From contig OZ037771.1 in assembly GCA_964035545.1 (NCBI GenBank), positions 11,043,980 to 11,107,979 of the forward strand: DNA of 64,000 bases. Reading direction: 5' to 3'. Within the stretch, counting starts at the first letter, position 1. Each line of letters starts with the position of its first letter. Source of the stretch: Bugula neritina (lineage: Eukaryota; Bryozoa; Gymnolaemata; Cheilostomatida; Bugulidae). Under the pieces are notes generated by a model, which was not told where the DNA came from, searched no databases, and was given only the letters and a program-made list of their open reading frames with translations. Shown one piece after another: positions 34,744 through 48,400 of the stretch. A program made the position numbers and the translations under genes.

Positions 34744-37700
34744 TTGGAAACAAAATAAAATAATTAACAGTGACTGAAAAATAACATGTTTTTTCATTGT
34801 GGTTATAGAAATATCTGTTGTTCATGCAGATTGCAAGGGTCTGCCTTTGACTCATGTTTTTGAGTAGAAATAAGGCCAGCCCTGCTGCAAACAAAGTGCA
34901 TGCTCAGATTTCTTTATTCACATCAACAGTATAGAAGTTACATTGACCTGCATGTGGTTATTTCAGTATATATTTTCCTAGAATGTTGTTTAGAGACATA
35001 AAAAAACTGCCTATGCACAACATACTTTGCATCTGTTTAGTATCTCGTAATTAGACATAAAAAATCAAAGCCAATTATAAGGCAAAAGACCATAATACTG
35101 TACTATCATTGGATAGTTCTTCATCAATAAACAGGTAGTTGCCAGTGGTGGATATGAACCCCTCCTAGATGTTTCTCGTACTTCTTCCTCAAAAAACATT
35201 TTCATTAAGCCAAAAAGAAATAACAATACACCTTTTTAGTTGACACTTTTTAATTTCTGACTGATATTTCACCTTATTTCCAATTATAATTAACTTTTAA
35301 CCGGCACTTTTCTTTGTAGTAATTCCTACCCTTTAGACTGTGTACTTTGAAATGAGTCTGTTTTACTCGTTACATAAAGTATAGTTGCACTGGCTACAGG
35401 TTGACACAAAAGCAAGCCTATCTTGATAAAATCATGCGCAAATGTAGAAACTACCAAGGAGTTTGTTCCTCATAATTAGAAATTGACAAATTATTTTTAA
35501 TCCGTTTAAAAGCATCTGGTTAGGGAAGCATATGCCGTGTTCAATTTGTTATTCTAGCCTTAACAATAACAGAATGCAATAATTATAAGTTTATGAAAGT
35601 AATTTGTTTTCTTTCTGATTACAAATATAATATTTTAGTATATATTGTAAATTTATAAGGCTTGCATTAGGAATAACGCAGCTAAAACATCATTTTCCTT
35701 AAAGTCTTAAAAATATATAAGTAGGTATAACATAATACACTATGCCAATAAACTTATTAAAGTACCAAGCAAGCTTAGCTAGTTTAAGAAAAATTACACT
35801 AGGTAAATTCCCATTATTTATAGAATGCTTGCTGATATTAGCTTTTGATGTAATTAAAGTAAATTATTATTTATCTTTCTAGCTAAGGATTTCTTGCCGT
35901 AAGTTTTGCTTTTATGCATGGAGAAATGTCGTAACAAACGAGTTAAATTTTTATAGCACATAAAAATGTAATCTATAAGTCGAAGATATTTAAACTTAGC
36001 CATTAACTCATTTTAATTAGAAATGTAGCCTAAATCTAATACAATACAAAATATATACCAGTATATATAATATATTTTTACCATGCTGTTAATTACAGTA
36101 TTTGTAAAACAAATTTTATGCTCATTAATTAAATGCAACAAATATTTATAAAATACTAATAATGTTGAATAAATAAATTCAATAATTCCTTTTCTATTTA
36201 AATGGCTGCATAATTTCTTGCAAGGTTGTATAAAGGAGTTGTGGCCTACAACTTATTATGTGTTCAATTGCCACATATGTCTTAGGAAGAAGAAAACTCC
36301 CCAAAAATTCTTGGTTTGAAAATTCTAGTATAATTAAAATCACTTAATATATGTCTTTGAAATGCATTTTGCCACTCTGCAAAATTGCAGGAACAAATAT
36401 TGCATGAAGTAATAAATGATTTATGAAGTAATTAACAAACCAATGTAAAAACTGAATTGTTGTATATAGAACACAACATATTGATTTTCTTCAATTTCCA
36501 CATCAAATCTATATATTCAATTATATCTAACCAATGCTAATAAACTAAACATGCATGCATACAAATATTTGCACCATATGCAAGTAATATTAGCTAATTA
36601 GCAACTATAGCATTTTTTTCATTATCTTTATTGCTTGCATATGTCTAAGTATTATTAAAATAAGGTTTTTATTTGCAACTTTGCACCACAAATTACATAA
36701 AATCTAAAAACTTGAGTTGTGACATGCATTAGGGCTACCTATACACAAATAGACCTTCATAAAACTCTCAATGATTTTATTCAACTCATGTATGCAAAAG
36801 TTTTGCATTAAAACAATTCTTCTAAATCACCCTAGAGCAGGAAATTATTACAAAAACAGCTTGATCTCATATATAATATTTCTCCAGATTAATTTTTTTT
36901 CCTGTATTTAAACTAACTTAGCAAGTGAAGGTTGTGATATCACTCAGGTAATCACATATATATTATTCATAGCTGTAATACTTTAGCAATGAATAGATCA
37001 TGTTTAATTTCCACTCTACCTAGCAGTTTTTCAGAATTATAGAGCTATGTATATCGTGAAATTAGAATAGCCTAATAGTTTTACATGTGCTTATAGCTAG
37101 ACAAATTAACTTAAAAAGCTTACAATAATTAGATGATATTTGCATTCTTTTGAAGGTTATGCTGAAGCTACTGCAAAACTGGCCATTAGTTTAGCATAAT
37201 ATGCAATGCCACGCAAAAGCATGCCAAACAAGCAACGTTTATTTACCTTACCAGTGCAATTTTATCACCTTAAACACAAAAGCAAGTATAAAATACACAT
37301 CCATATTAGATTAACTGTCAAGTTAAAAAAAGACAACATATATTCATGAGCTGGTTCTGTTTGCACAAGTACAATTTAGACCAGCTTATTATTTAGATTG
37401 CCACAAAAATATGACGTAAAATATGTCTTTAATCATTATTTTGATATTCACTGGTTGAAGATATTTTTTATATCCTAATATGTAAATATTGTACATAAAT
37501 CTTAAAAATTAACTAGGTGAATAAGGAAAACTGCTAATTTTATGAAACTGTTATGTTAATATATAGAGACAATGGCTATCAACAAATCCCACCAGACCAC
37601 AAACTAATTGTAAATACTAAAGCAATTATATAGTGCTATGTGTTGATCTAGCCTAGTCAATACACCACAAATATGTATTATGACATACCACATTTTAAGT

Positions 37701-39451
37701 ACTGGGTTACCATTTATTCTAATGGGTATTTGTTTAAACTGTTATATACAGCTTTTTGCACTACCAATATACAAGCCAGTTGTTATTCTGTCACTTTTTA
37801 TCTACATCTCTTTTTAATGCCAGTTACTTGTTAGCTTCAGTACAAACAGCTAAACATTCTACTCTACAGCCAATCTTACTGTTAACTCTTGTTTAACAAT
37901 ATTACAAGAATCTAAAAATTTGAGTGTGTTTTAAGTATAATATTCTATCATTATAACTTTTAAATGAAACAATAATATGATAAATGCATTATAACTTTCT
38001 GAAAAGTTTGTTTGCAAAGTATATGTTTTTGGAAAATAGTTTTACAACATTTGCTAGGAGCATTATATTTATTCCTATCTAAAATAATTTTGTTTGAACT
38101 GCTATGTTTGTAATCATGTAATCAGAAGTAAAGCATCAGTAAAATGAGTATAAGTAGAAGCTTGACAGCTACATTAGGCATTGCTACATAGTACATAAAT
38201 ATATGGCCGTATTAAATACTTAGCTGCATTCACAGATAAATGCATGGCTTGGAATTACAATACCATGAATACATTATTTATTTAGCTGGGTAACTATACA
38301 ATTATGCCAGAGTGAAAAGCTTTTGGTTATTAATGCCTGAGATGTCTAACAATCTACTTGGGAGACCACCTTGTTGTTACAGAGTGAATGAGTTATTTGT
38401 TTGGCATTTGGATGATGGCACAAAGAAAGGCTATTTGGTTTGTTACTTGAGACTAGTAGCAAACTGCTACAGTCATAGCATCTTAGAAGATTTTGCATCA
38501 CTTGCTAGAATTGTACATTATTTTAATGTAGCTATTGAAATTAATATCGCACTGAAAACACAGTATTGCAAAATCTTAAGCTGTACATAATTATATTATG
38601 CATCAAAAAGTACTTCTGCTATTCGACTATCCCAGGTTTATTTTAAACTAGCACTGCCAAAGTGCCTTGACTCTATTACAGTGTTTACTAGCTAATTTTG
38701 TTCTTCTCAATAGTGAAATAGATCTATTGCAAGAAATTAATGACTAGATATAACAATAATGATTTTTAGGCAAGACTTTCGCATCTATATTGCTCATCTG
38801 CTAGCTTGAAATACCCCTCTCCTTGGACTAATCTCAGGCTTTTCATTGTTGTTTAAACAGTTTTTAAACTCCTATTTCAATAAATCATTACCAACACTGC
38901 CTGCATGTATTAATATTCATTAGTGCCATCAATGCACTGTGGAGACAGCACCTGATGTTCTGTATATTACATTATAGTACAGAGATACTAAATCCAAAAC
39001 ATCTAAAATAATTGATGCTTCTACCAGATTTTTAGCACACCTATAATATGTATTCCTGTAGTAAATATTAGTAAGATGTTTTAACTGATAGTTTTTATGC
39101 CATTATAATAGTTTGATACTATAACTACAACTTGAAACTCTTTAACCAGCACATTGGTTAGTAATATTGCTTCTTGATATTTAATTGCTGGTTCACAAAC
39201 TATCAATAATAGGGATGCATATCAAAACTTGACTGCATTCATAATATGATTTTAATGCTAGGTAATGACTAAGCATGTCTGGCTGATATGAGGTGACTAT
39301 TTTGTACACTGTTTAACAACATCAGCTTTTTGGGTTCATTTAAAGCATCTGCAAATCTGTATTATACATAATTACTGTTAGGGCCAATTAATTAAATTGT
39401 TAACCCTGAAATGCTTTTTACACTGTAATACTAAGTAGTAAAAGATATGTA

Positions 39452-39489
<38 letters not shown>

Positions 39490-40094
39490 TTGTAATTTAT
39501 ACATCACATTGTACATTTAAAAAAAATCACAAAATACATAATTTATTAGCTAAATTTCAAGGCGTTTTGTAGGTAGTGGGTTAATGTCAATAAAGTAGAA
39601 TCCGGGAAGTTGAGTAGCTTTATTCAAGAGGAAGGCTCTCCAACAGTTCTACCAAAGCCTAAATAACATGTATAAAATAAAGGTTATATGCACAATTTTT
39701 TTTCCAAAACAGCCTGCAACTGTTTTGCTATTGCATATGCCCTATGCCATTCATCAAGTAGAACAATTTTAACCAGGATATCTAGAAAAGTTGACACAAG
39801 GGCTTTATAAACTATGTAACAGTAAAACTGTGAGTAGAAATTAATTGACACTAATGAATAATGCTTTAGGTGCTGGCAACAACCATAAAAGAAAAGTTAT
39901 ATAACAGACAAATAGAAAAAGCACTAAACAAATCAACAGCATTATATACAATTGGGGCACATACATGAAAACAGCAGCTATAGTGTCATTTTCTTAAGAC
40001 AGCACTATTTTAGGTATAAATTTAAGAAGTATTAGAAAATGCAGAAATTTACTGCAATTGGTTCATTTTATTTAAGTTAGTACATACTGAAGAT
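34744..40094. other. Long intergenic region, nothing recognised
   Basis: Strongly AT-rich, with no frame or exon chain resembling a known protein. A 92-codon frame at 38312-38590 has no recognisable features. A short (TA)n tract lies at 39456-39482. Confidence 0.45.
39456..39482. repeat. Short (TA)n microsatellite
   Basis: About 13 TA dinucleotides in a row. Confidence 0.9.
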
Positions 40095-40100
40095 CTCAAG

Positions 40101-40393
40101 TTTTTGCTAATGAACATGAGTTTTGGCCCGAAACTAAAAAAATATCAATAAATACACCTAAATAATCAAGGCTCTTTTTAATTTTCTTTGATTTCTTATG
40201 CTTTTTTCTAATTACAGCAACTTCTGACTGAGGATCGCCACGGTTAGTTTGTAACAGTAGGCAATCCAAATGAAATGAATAAATAGGAAAAAACATGAGA
40301 AATCATGCAAAATTAAGAAGAACCTTGATTATTTAGGTGTATTTCTTGATGTCTCACTAATTTTAAGCAAAAAGCATTGTTCATTAGCAGCTA
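40101..40393. mobile_element. Foldback (MITE-like) element
   Basis: The arm 40101-40215 pairs with 40279-40393 around a common centre at 40247. Paired blocks include GCTAATGAACA/TGTTCATTAGC and AATACACCTAAATAATCAAGG with its exact complement at 40323-40343. The loop is about 65 nt. Sequence at 40373-40456 recurs in diverged form at 63176-63247, so the family is dispersed. No coding capacity. Confidence 0.75.
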
Positions 40394-42540
40394 AAATGTA
40401 AAAATGGCTAAAAACTGCAGATTTCCAGTGTGTACTAAATTAAATAAAAGGACTCAATCACCTTTGCAACATAATTCAATAATTGCATGGTCAAGCAGAA
40501 TAAACTACAATTAACAGCAACAACAGTGTAATAGTTGCGTAGAAAAGTTGTACTGCAAAAAACTAAAAGAATGCAAAATCTATAAATGTGTGCTACCAAG
40601 TAAATGCTGAACAGACATCATGAAATAGTGTACGAAATACAAACTATTAAACTTACCTGTTGATCTAATGCAGCCAAAACCTTAAGCTTAGAGTAGTGGA
40701 ATGGTGCTGTTCGATGTTGATATGCTACAAGTAGCTAAGATGACTCAAATTCTTGCCTTTAGGAGTAAGAGGCCTCAGCTCAGTTTCAACAAAACTTCCA
40801 ATAATCTCAACGGATGCGCTCAATTAGGAGCCACAACAAAGCACACCCATGTCATTTTAGTAAACTCTAAAAAATGAACGGAAATAAAACTGTTAGAGAG
40901 TAAACAGAGAAACATATATAGTGATGGGGGAAAAACCTGTCAGCAAAGGTTATATACACTCATAGCCATAACACGAAGAAAAAGATAATGAATAACAACC
41001 TATTCAAGATGACACAAGAAACCAAACAAATTTCTTTGACTAAAAATATAATTAAATACTATATTACTTGGCAAAAAATATTTGTTTTGAACAACGTATT
41101 ATTGGGAAGAATTGCCAGTGTCTTAAATTTTGAGATTAAAGTTTCTGCCTTATAGCGGAAATAGAGAGGCAATCAATAGTGTACAAAACATGTTTTCAGT
41201 CATTGGCTGTTGACTAAATTGACAAAGTTAAAGAAAGCTTCCATATCATTATTTATTTTGTTCTCAAGTGTGTGGTTACAGTTTCATGAGTCAGAAATAT
41301 AATTATTTGAGACATGAAATCAAATGTAGTCAAAAGAGTGTCATACAATTTAAAATGTAGTAATAGAGCTTTGACAATAATTTCTTCTGCTAAGTAAAAC
41401 AGGTACCATTATGTGCTACTTATCTTTTAGAGATGAACATCAAGGATGTTGAAAACAAAATAGTTGTAAATTACAGCAAATACCTTTCTACTTACCTAAC
41501 CAGAGAAAATAAGTTTTCAACCTTGCATGCACTCAGCTGGTTTTAAATGTTTGGATCAGTGACATCTTTATAACTGATAGCAGCATTATGTGATAGCTTT
41601 AGGAATTGTTACCTTAAATCTAAATTATATAGAACAAGAAGTGCAAAAATATGGCATTAGTACTCATTGCACAATACACACTTGCTAGAGTAGCTAATCT
41701 AGCATCACATTAATTTAAGAAAGACAAAATTTTATTACTGTTCACAAATGATGAATATTAAAATTGGAATAATTAGACAAATTAACAATGATATTGATGT
41801 TACTTCAAACATTACTAATGGTAAACACCAAAATACTAATAGGAATAGTCATGTTAACATCAATTAGAAAAGTAAAGATAATTTGAAAATGAGACAGTTT
41901 ATAGGTCTAACTCTTATAGTTGACAAGCAATTACAGGGCAGTCATATTGATGTAGGCTACCCTCAAAATGTAGCACTTTAAAAATATTAAAAAGACAGCA
42001 CATATAAGAACATAATCTTAAAAATAGGCATATGTGACACCTATATTTTGATTAACAAAGAAATCTTCTTTACTTTATTAATCTAGCTCATATAATGGTA
42101 TTCTGTCTTAGTATGTTATTTTATTACTTGAAATCTAATAAGCTACAGAAAAGTACTTCAATTCAAAGGCCTTCATAACTATTCTTTAGTTTGCTATTTA
42201 AATAAACAGTAAGGTTGATGAATAAAATAAAAGTTAGTAAAGTAAAAACTAAATAAATTGAGAATAATATCTCCACTCTAAGGTTATAATCCTTATAAAT
42301 TAACATTTTAATACTCCTGTTATCCTTAGGTATAGTTGTTAGCAATTTAACTATGAGCTCAAAGCCAAATGTCAGTATCAGCATCCCCATTACATTGACT
42401 AAGACTGACTTTACAACCCTCAAGCTGTGGTACTCAATTTCTATAAGTAGTAACTAATAACAAATATAAAATTATTTATTTGCTACTGATAGTGATAATA
42501 ATAATAATTAAAAATAATAATATGATCCATTAAAATAGAA
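40394..42540. other. Intergenic, nothing recognised
   Basis: AT-rich, no recognised gene. Minor open frames on either strand lack features. Confidence 0.4.
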
Positions 42541-42590
42541 CTAATAAAGCCAACGACGTTAATGGTATGTCTAACTAAACATGGCATGTC

Positions 42591-42842
42591 TTGTCTGGCA
42601 GTGGTTATGTGGAGGGCCAGGCAACCTACGGCCGTCAACCCGTTAATGGCACAACTAAAAGAAGATACTCAAGAGAAGACAACAAAGTTGTCATGAAATG
42701 CTGCTTCAAAAGTACACCCAAATTGAGAGGTTATAGAAAAACAATGTATGAGCTCTGTAGACCCGGATCAAAGAATTATTTAAAAAGAATGTGCAAACGC
42801 TGGAAAACAGAGGAGAGTTTAACATCAGTGAATAGAGACTAG
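42591..42842 (+). pseudogene. LINE N-terminal Myb/SANT-like segment
   Basis: 83 open codons include RRYSREDNKVVMKCCFKS followed by RGYRKTMYELC, a tryptophan-poor SANT/Myb-like pattern seen at the N-terminus of R2-group proteins, where it binds target DNA. The first codon is not certain. Confidence 0.55.
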
Positions 42843-42859
42843 CGGATTAAGCAAGAACT

Positions 42860-43560
42860 ATGAAGAAACACAAGCATTTTATGGAAGAACTCCATAAGAT
42901 TGAAGAAGGAACCTTGCAAGAACTAGGCACATCAATTGGTGAAGAAGATAATGAAGAGCTAAATTTGCAAATAGAGGATGTTATAGTACAACATGAGATA
43001 GCATATAAATCAGCCATGAGAATTTTAAGAGTACCTAGTTCAGAGGTAGAAAAAGTGTTAGTAGAAAAATTATAAATGAGCATAACAAACTATCTAATGA
43101 TCGACCAACACTAAGAGCCCTTAGGCACATTGAGAGGGTCAAATTACTACAGGCAGTAAAACAGATTAATGATGTGCTAAACTGTGTTGAGATTATTAAT
43201 ACCATTGAGCTTAATAACACCACCATGGCTTGTGCGAAAAATAGTAACAGAACAAGTGTGTAACAAAAAGGAAAAAGAAAAACTGACAATGTACAAGTAT
43301 GGAGAATACGACTGCAGAAGAAATAAAAAGAAATTAGATCAGACTTAAGTAAAATAGCAGAGTGAAAAAGTAGAGCTTACAATGATTCATTGAGAAGAAT
43401 GGTTGAAGAAAAATATAGGATAAAGAACAAAGAGTGTGGTGTAGTGATTGAAAAACTGAAGCAAAACCTGAGAGCTGTAAGCCAGAAGATAAACAGATAT
43501 ACAGAATGAGTTGATCAATCTAATCAGGACACAATGTTTACAATGATAAGCGCTTTTATC
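42860..43560 (+). pseudogene. LINE central region before RT
   Basis: The frames here are rich in Glu, Lys, Arg and Gln. Segments near 43390-43500 (REEKYRIKNK-like, then VVIEKLKQNLRAVSQKINRY) have the character of the linker that precedes RT in this LINE group. Stops occur at about 43075, 43262, 43335 and 43507. Confidence 0.45.
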
Positions 43561-43849
43561 AAGAATTACGAGGAAATGAATACGTACATCTAAAGAGGCA
43601 CCTGACAAGGAAATCAAAAGCATTCTGATAAAATATATGGGGTCAGCCAACTAAAAATAATACCAATGCAGAATGACTAAATAAAGTTGGCAACAAATTG
43701 GAGCATATGTAAAGACAAGGAAATTAGATCTTAGAAACGATGCAAACAACTGGAATAGCAATTAATGTCATAAGGTTGATAAGAAAAAGCATGAAACCTG
43801 GAAAACACAACTGAAGTACCTGGAAGAAAAGATAGGAGAAATAAAGATC

Positions 43850-44362
43850 AAACTAAGAATTTTCCAAGGAGACTCTTTATCTCTATCCCTTTTCTCCAAC
43901 TATCGATTCGCATGACAGAAGCGGCTCAATGATGCAAATTTCGACGAGACAGAAAACAAACCATCTCCTATATGTGGATGACCTGAAGGTAAATAGGAAA
44001 TCAAAGTGGGAACTGGAAGCTTTGGTAAACACTGCCGGGATCTTCACAAGGAATATAGAAATGAAATTTGGATTAAAAAATGTGCCACACTGGTTATGAG
44101 AAAGGGAAAGAAAATTAAGGGCACAGGAATCAGTTTGCCTGATGAACAGGTAATCAAAGATCTGGGTGAGAAGCTGTATAAATATCTAGGAGTTCTTGAG
44201 ATTGATGGAATACAAATATATGAAATGAAAAATAAGATCAAGGAGTACTACAAACAAATAAGAAAAGTTCTGGATTCAAAACTGAATGGTGAGAACACAA
44301 TCAAAGCAATAAACACATGGGCAGTAACAGCAGTGCATTACACAGCTAGAATACTTGACTGA
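43850..44362 (+). pseudogene. LINE reverse transcriptase segment
   Basis: It reads FQGDSLS-type motif at about 43861-43885 and, after frame changes, a FGL.KCATLVMRKGKK segment (44066-44115) followed by KYLGVLEIDGIQ (44181-44216), the conserved palm-thumb region of LINE RT. The catalytic YxDD-equivalent near 43970 is degraded (reads like LYVDDLK split by frame changes). Confidence 0.7.
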
Positions 44363-44680
44363 ACTGTTTCATGAGCTAAAAAATATAGACTGAAAGACAA
44401 GGAAGCTAATGACAACAAACCGTGCACCCTATCCGAGAGCAGATGTAGGCAGGCTGTATTTTAGCAGAAGGGAAGGCGGTAGAAGAATGTTGTTAACTGA
44501 AAAATGCATAAAGATTGAAAACTGCAGCATGTCAGACTACATAAATATAACATAGACTGATAGAAACACCACACTGAATACCTTCCTAAAAGACAAAACG
44601 GCGGTAGAACTAAATAATGATAAAGTGATAGAAAGAACTGATGAGTGTAAAGAAAAGCTTCACGTGGTCAATACATCAAA

Positions 44681-44962
44681 ATGGTGGAAGACATGAAAGC
44701 ATTTTCCTGGAACTGGTTGAAGTATGGTTGGCTGAAAAAGGAAACAGAAGGACTGCTGACAGCTGCGCAAAATCAACTATTCACTACTAGAAATTATAGA
44801 GTGGCTATGATGAGAGAACAGGGTAGCAAGAAGTGTGGAATGTGTAACGCAAGAGACAAAACTTCGATGCACGTATTGAGTGAGTTTGAGAAGGTAGCAG
44901 AAGGAGAATATAAGAAAAAACACAACCTTTTGGCATTGATAATTTCAATAGTAGTTGTGTGA
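44681..44962 (+). pseudogene. LINE C-terminal region with CCHC-like cluster
   Basis: The reading includes YGWLKKETEGLLTAAQNQ, then a C..C...(H)...C-type arrangement (CGMCNARDKTSMHVLSEF), the zinc-finger-like part preceding the restriction-like endonuclease in R2-group LINEs. The expected last Cys is replaced, and the endonuclease itself is only faintly visible after 44965. Confidence 0.6.
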
Positions 44963-45481
44963 ACTTCGTGGGTTTCAGAAAAGTAAGAATTGGTACGGCC
45001 ATCAAGCAGAATAAGTACTGGAAAATGATAATGTGAAAACCTTGTAAGATTTTAACATACACACTGACGTAGTCATCAAAGTTAGGAGACCCGATATATT
45101 AGTAGTTGACAAGCATAATGCTGAAACAACGATAATTGATATCACAGTCCCTGTTAACTACAGAGTAAAAGAAAAAAATTCGAAAAGTTAGGAAAATATC
45201 AGAATTTAGCACTAGAATAAACCCGCCTTTGGAAAACATCAAAAAAGTCATCCCGTTGTAACTGGAGCTTTTGGAGCTTTATACAAGATTGTAGACTGGC
45301 TGACACTACTTGGAGTAGCTGAAAACAAATGCTCATTAATTCAGCAGACACCCTTACTAGGATCAGGATAAGCTCACATCCTGAGGAAAGTTCTATCCAT
45401 TTCAGCCTAGTATAACTAGGCCAATGGTAAAAGGTTACACCAGCTAAAAAACTACGGTCAATCAACAATAATAATAATATA

Positions 45482-48400
45482 CAACTATATTAGTGCAGTT
45501 GGTTCTATTATTAGATTAGCATATCGATTATGACTTTTCGATTGTCACCCTGATACTATGAGTAAAATGTACAAGCATACGTGAAAGTATAGATATGATC
45601 ATAAGTATAAAAATAGGTATAAGTATAAATATAAATATAGGTACAAGTATAAAACGAATGAATATATTATTAATAATATTAGTCAGTGATACCTATAACC
45701 GTAATGGTTTTTAGACTTACAGTTATCATTAACATTAGCTGAGTAATATGATTAGTTAAAATAATGGTATTCATTATTATATCATAGTTATAAGTTATAA
45801 CTCTAGTCTCTAAAGAGCAACAGCAAGTGTAATTGGGATATTCATATTAAATTTCATATTCACATAGTGAAATGTTTATGTTATGAACTAATTTATTCCT
45901 TCAACATTTAACTATAAATATGATTAACACTAACTTTGACCAGCAGTATTACTAAAAGAAGCGTATTACAAATATAAGATGATAAAATTCTAGTAGTAGG
46001 ACTAATAGTATTACTAGGTCCAGTATTATTCTTGTTATCTTATTCATCATTCATGAGTTATCAAATTTAAAATTACTACTTATTAGCATCAGCATATAAA
46101 AAGTAAGATCATTAGGAATAATTATCATGAGGTATGATCTATGATTTGCATTATCCATATATAGTTTAATATCAATATGATATATTATTATTGCTGATAG
46201 TCTATGTTATAGTTAAATTTATACTTATCTTTACAGTTACCTATAGTAGCACTTATTAGTTATTTGTGGTAGCCAAACTAATGTTTAATATTAATAAATT
46301 AAACTGAGTATCATAAAAGTGTTACTAAGAATTTTAATTATAATCGTAATGGTGATCATATTACTTTATTATAATTATTATATTTTATCATTAATGCTAA
46401 ACTGAGTTAATGTATATACTTTGAGTTTTACTATTACTCATTATATTTACACTTATAGTAAAACTAAATATGTAAAAGTTATACTTATACTATTATTATT
46501 CGTATTTCATTAGACTTACATCTAAGATCGCAGTCCTATTACTACTACCACTGATACTAGTACTACAACTAGTACTAGTACTGCTACTAGTACTAGTACT
46601 ACTACTACTACTACTACTACTAATAGTACTGTTACTACTACTACTACTAGTACTACTACTAGGTCTACTACTGTACCAGTACAACTACAAACTTTGAAAA
46701 TAACTGCAAGAAAGGTATGACTTACTCTTTTTCTTAGTCTTACTGTGACTCTCAGTCGTAATGTAAAATAAAATTGTGAACTGTAAAGTTAAACCCAAGG
46801 CTGAAATTTATTTAATTAAATTTAGACAATCTGAATCATTGGCACAATCCTTGAGTTTGACTATTACTATTAGTATTATTATTAGTGTTACGATTGTGAT
46901 TATCATTGGCATTATGATTATGCCATTATGATTATCATTATGATTGTAATTGTGGTAATTCTAACATTAATTATAATCATAAATTAAAAGGTAATGATTA
47001 ATGATAATTATTTTCATTTTGTAATCATAATGATAATCATAATGATGTAAATTTTGATGTAAAACCAAAATACTAAAACTAAAAGTAAAAGTTATAAAAT
47101 TAAATGATAATATATTATAATGATAATTATTATATTTATTATATTATTATTGAATATATTATTTCATATTAGAAAATAGGTTGCAGCTTAGCATGATTAA
47201 AATTCAGTAAAAATTAGTTTACCAACAGCAAACATGCATGCGTCTTGTCAACATTCAATTCGTAGTGTCATAGCGAAGCCAGATTATTGGTAGTACGACT
47301 ACTAGAACTACTACTACTACTAGTGATGGATTACAGATCCTTGGCGATTTTAGCTGTGAGTGACCTTCGCCTCACATTCTCGTCATGTGCGCGGCATTAG
47401 ACTAAGTAGAGGGTATGAAGCACTGAGCTGGAAAAGAAAGAATATATTTTAATTATAGGTAATACTAATAGTAATATAATTTATGGTAATATATAGGTAA
47501 TATTATTGAGTTCATTGGTATAGAGGATAGACCTATCACTGATAGTATCAGTATCAACTACCACTTACGTACTACTTCAACTTATAACTTACCTTCAACT
47601 CAAACTCAAACTGAAACTGCTTGGAATCATTTGACATTTGTCTTTGATCATATTGGCATTGTCATTGTGATTGTAATAACTATTAATATTTTTAGTTCAA
47701 CATCAATGCCGAACATATTGTAATAACTAATAAGATAATCATAAGGTTGATATATTTTGCTAATACTAATACTAATACTAATAGTTATAGTAATAGTTAT
47801 AGTAATTCAGTGTCACTCTCACTCTGGTGGAGTGAGACTCAGACTTAGAGTTAGAGACAGAGTGAGTCCGAGTAAGTCTGAGTGTTGGTAATAGTAATAG
47901 TCATATAAATTTAAATTATATTTACTTATTTCTAGCAATCACAATGGCAATAGTTATAGTAACTTTCACTTACTCTTAAATCATTGAACCTGAACTAAAA
48001 GTAAAATTAAGCATTATGATTATCATTATGATTATACCTATGATTTTATTATGTTTAAATTAAAAATCAATATCATGATAATATCATAGTGATAGACATT
48101 TTATTGATAAATGATAATATAAAAGTAATTTGATAAATTATACATTGATTTTGAATTAAGGAGATACTGATACTAGACCGGTACTGAAAGTGATAGTAAT
48201 ACTAATAGTAATAGTAATAGTCATATAAATTTAAGTTATATTTACTCATTACCGGCAATCACAATGGCAATAGTAACTTAAACTGTAACAGTAATGGTAT
48301 GGGTATGTTTGAAATTGTCACTATCAGTATTGCTATGAATCAAAATATAATGCTATCATACCAATAATTTAAAATAATATTACAAAGCTTCAGTAGCAAC

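Larger units (their letters stand above)
42560..45481 (+). mobile_element. Degenerate non-LTR retrotransposon, R2/R4-like
   Basis: A plus-strand chain of broken frames follows the order of RLE-type LINEs: an N-terminal SANT/Myb-like segment (42591-42842), a charged coiled region (42860-43560), an RT segment (43860-44362), and a Cys-containing C-terminal region (44681-44962 and on to about 45440). The sequence ends in a short (AAT)n tail at 45463-45476, as many LINE 3' ends do. Numerous stops and frameshifts show it is dead. Assignment to the R2/R4 group rests on the Myb-like N-terminus and the WLKKETEGLL... C-terminal block; the clade is not certain. Confidence 0.75.

Noticed and set aside
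38312-38590. 92-codon frame in the long intergenic region
   Set aside because: No recognised motif, no splice or promoter context, and no second copy in the window.
46496-46684. Ser/Thr-repeat open frame on the minus strand
   Set aside because: It is a direct translation of the (ACT/AGT)n microsatellite.
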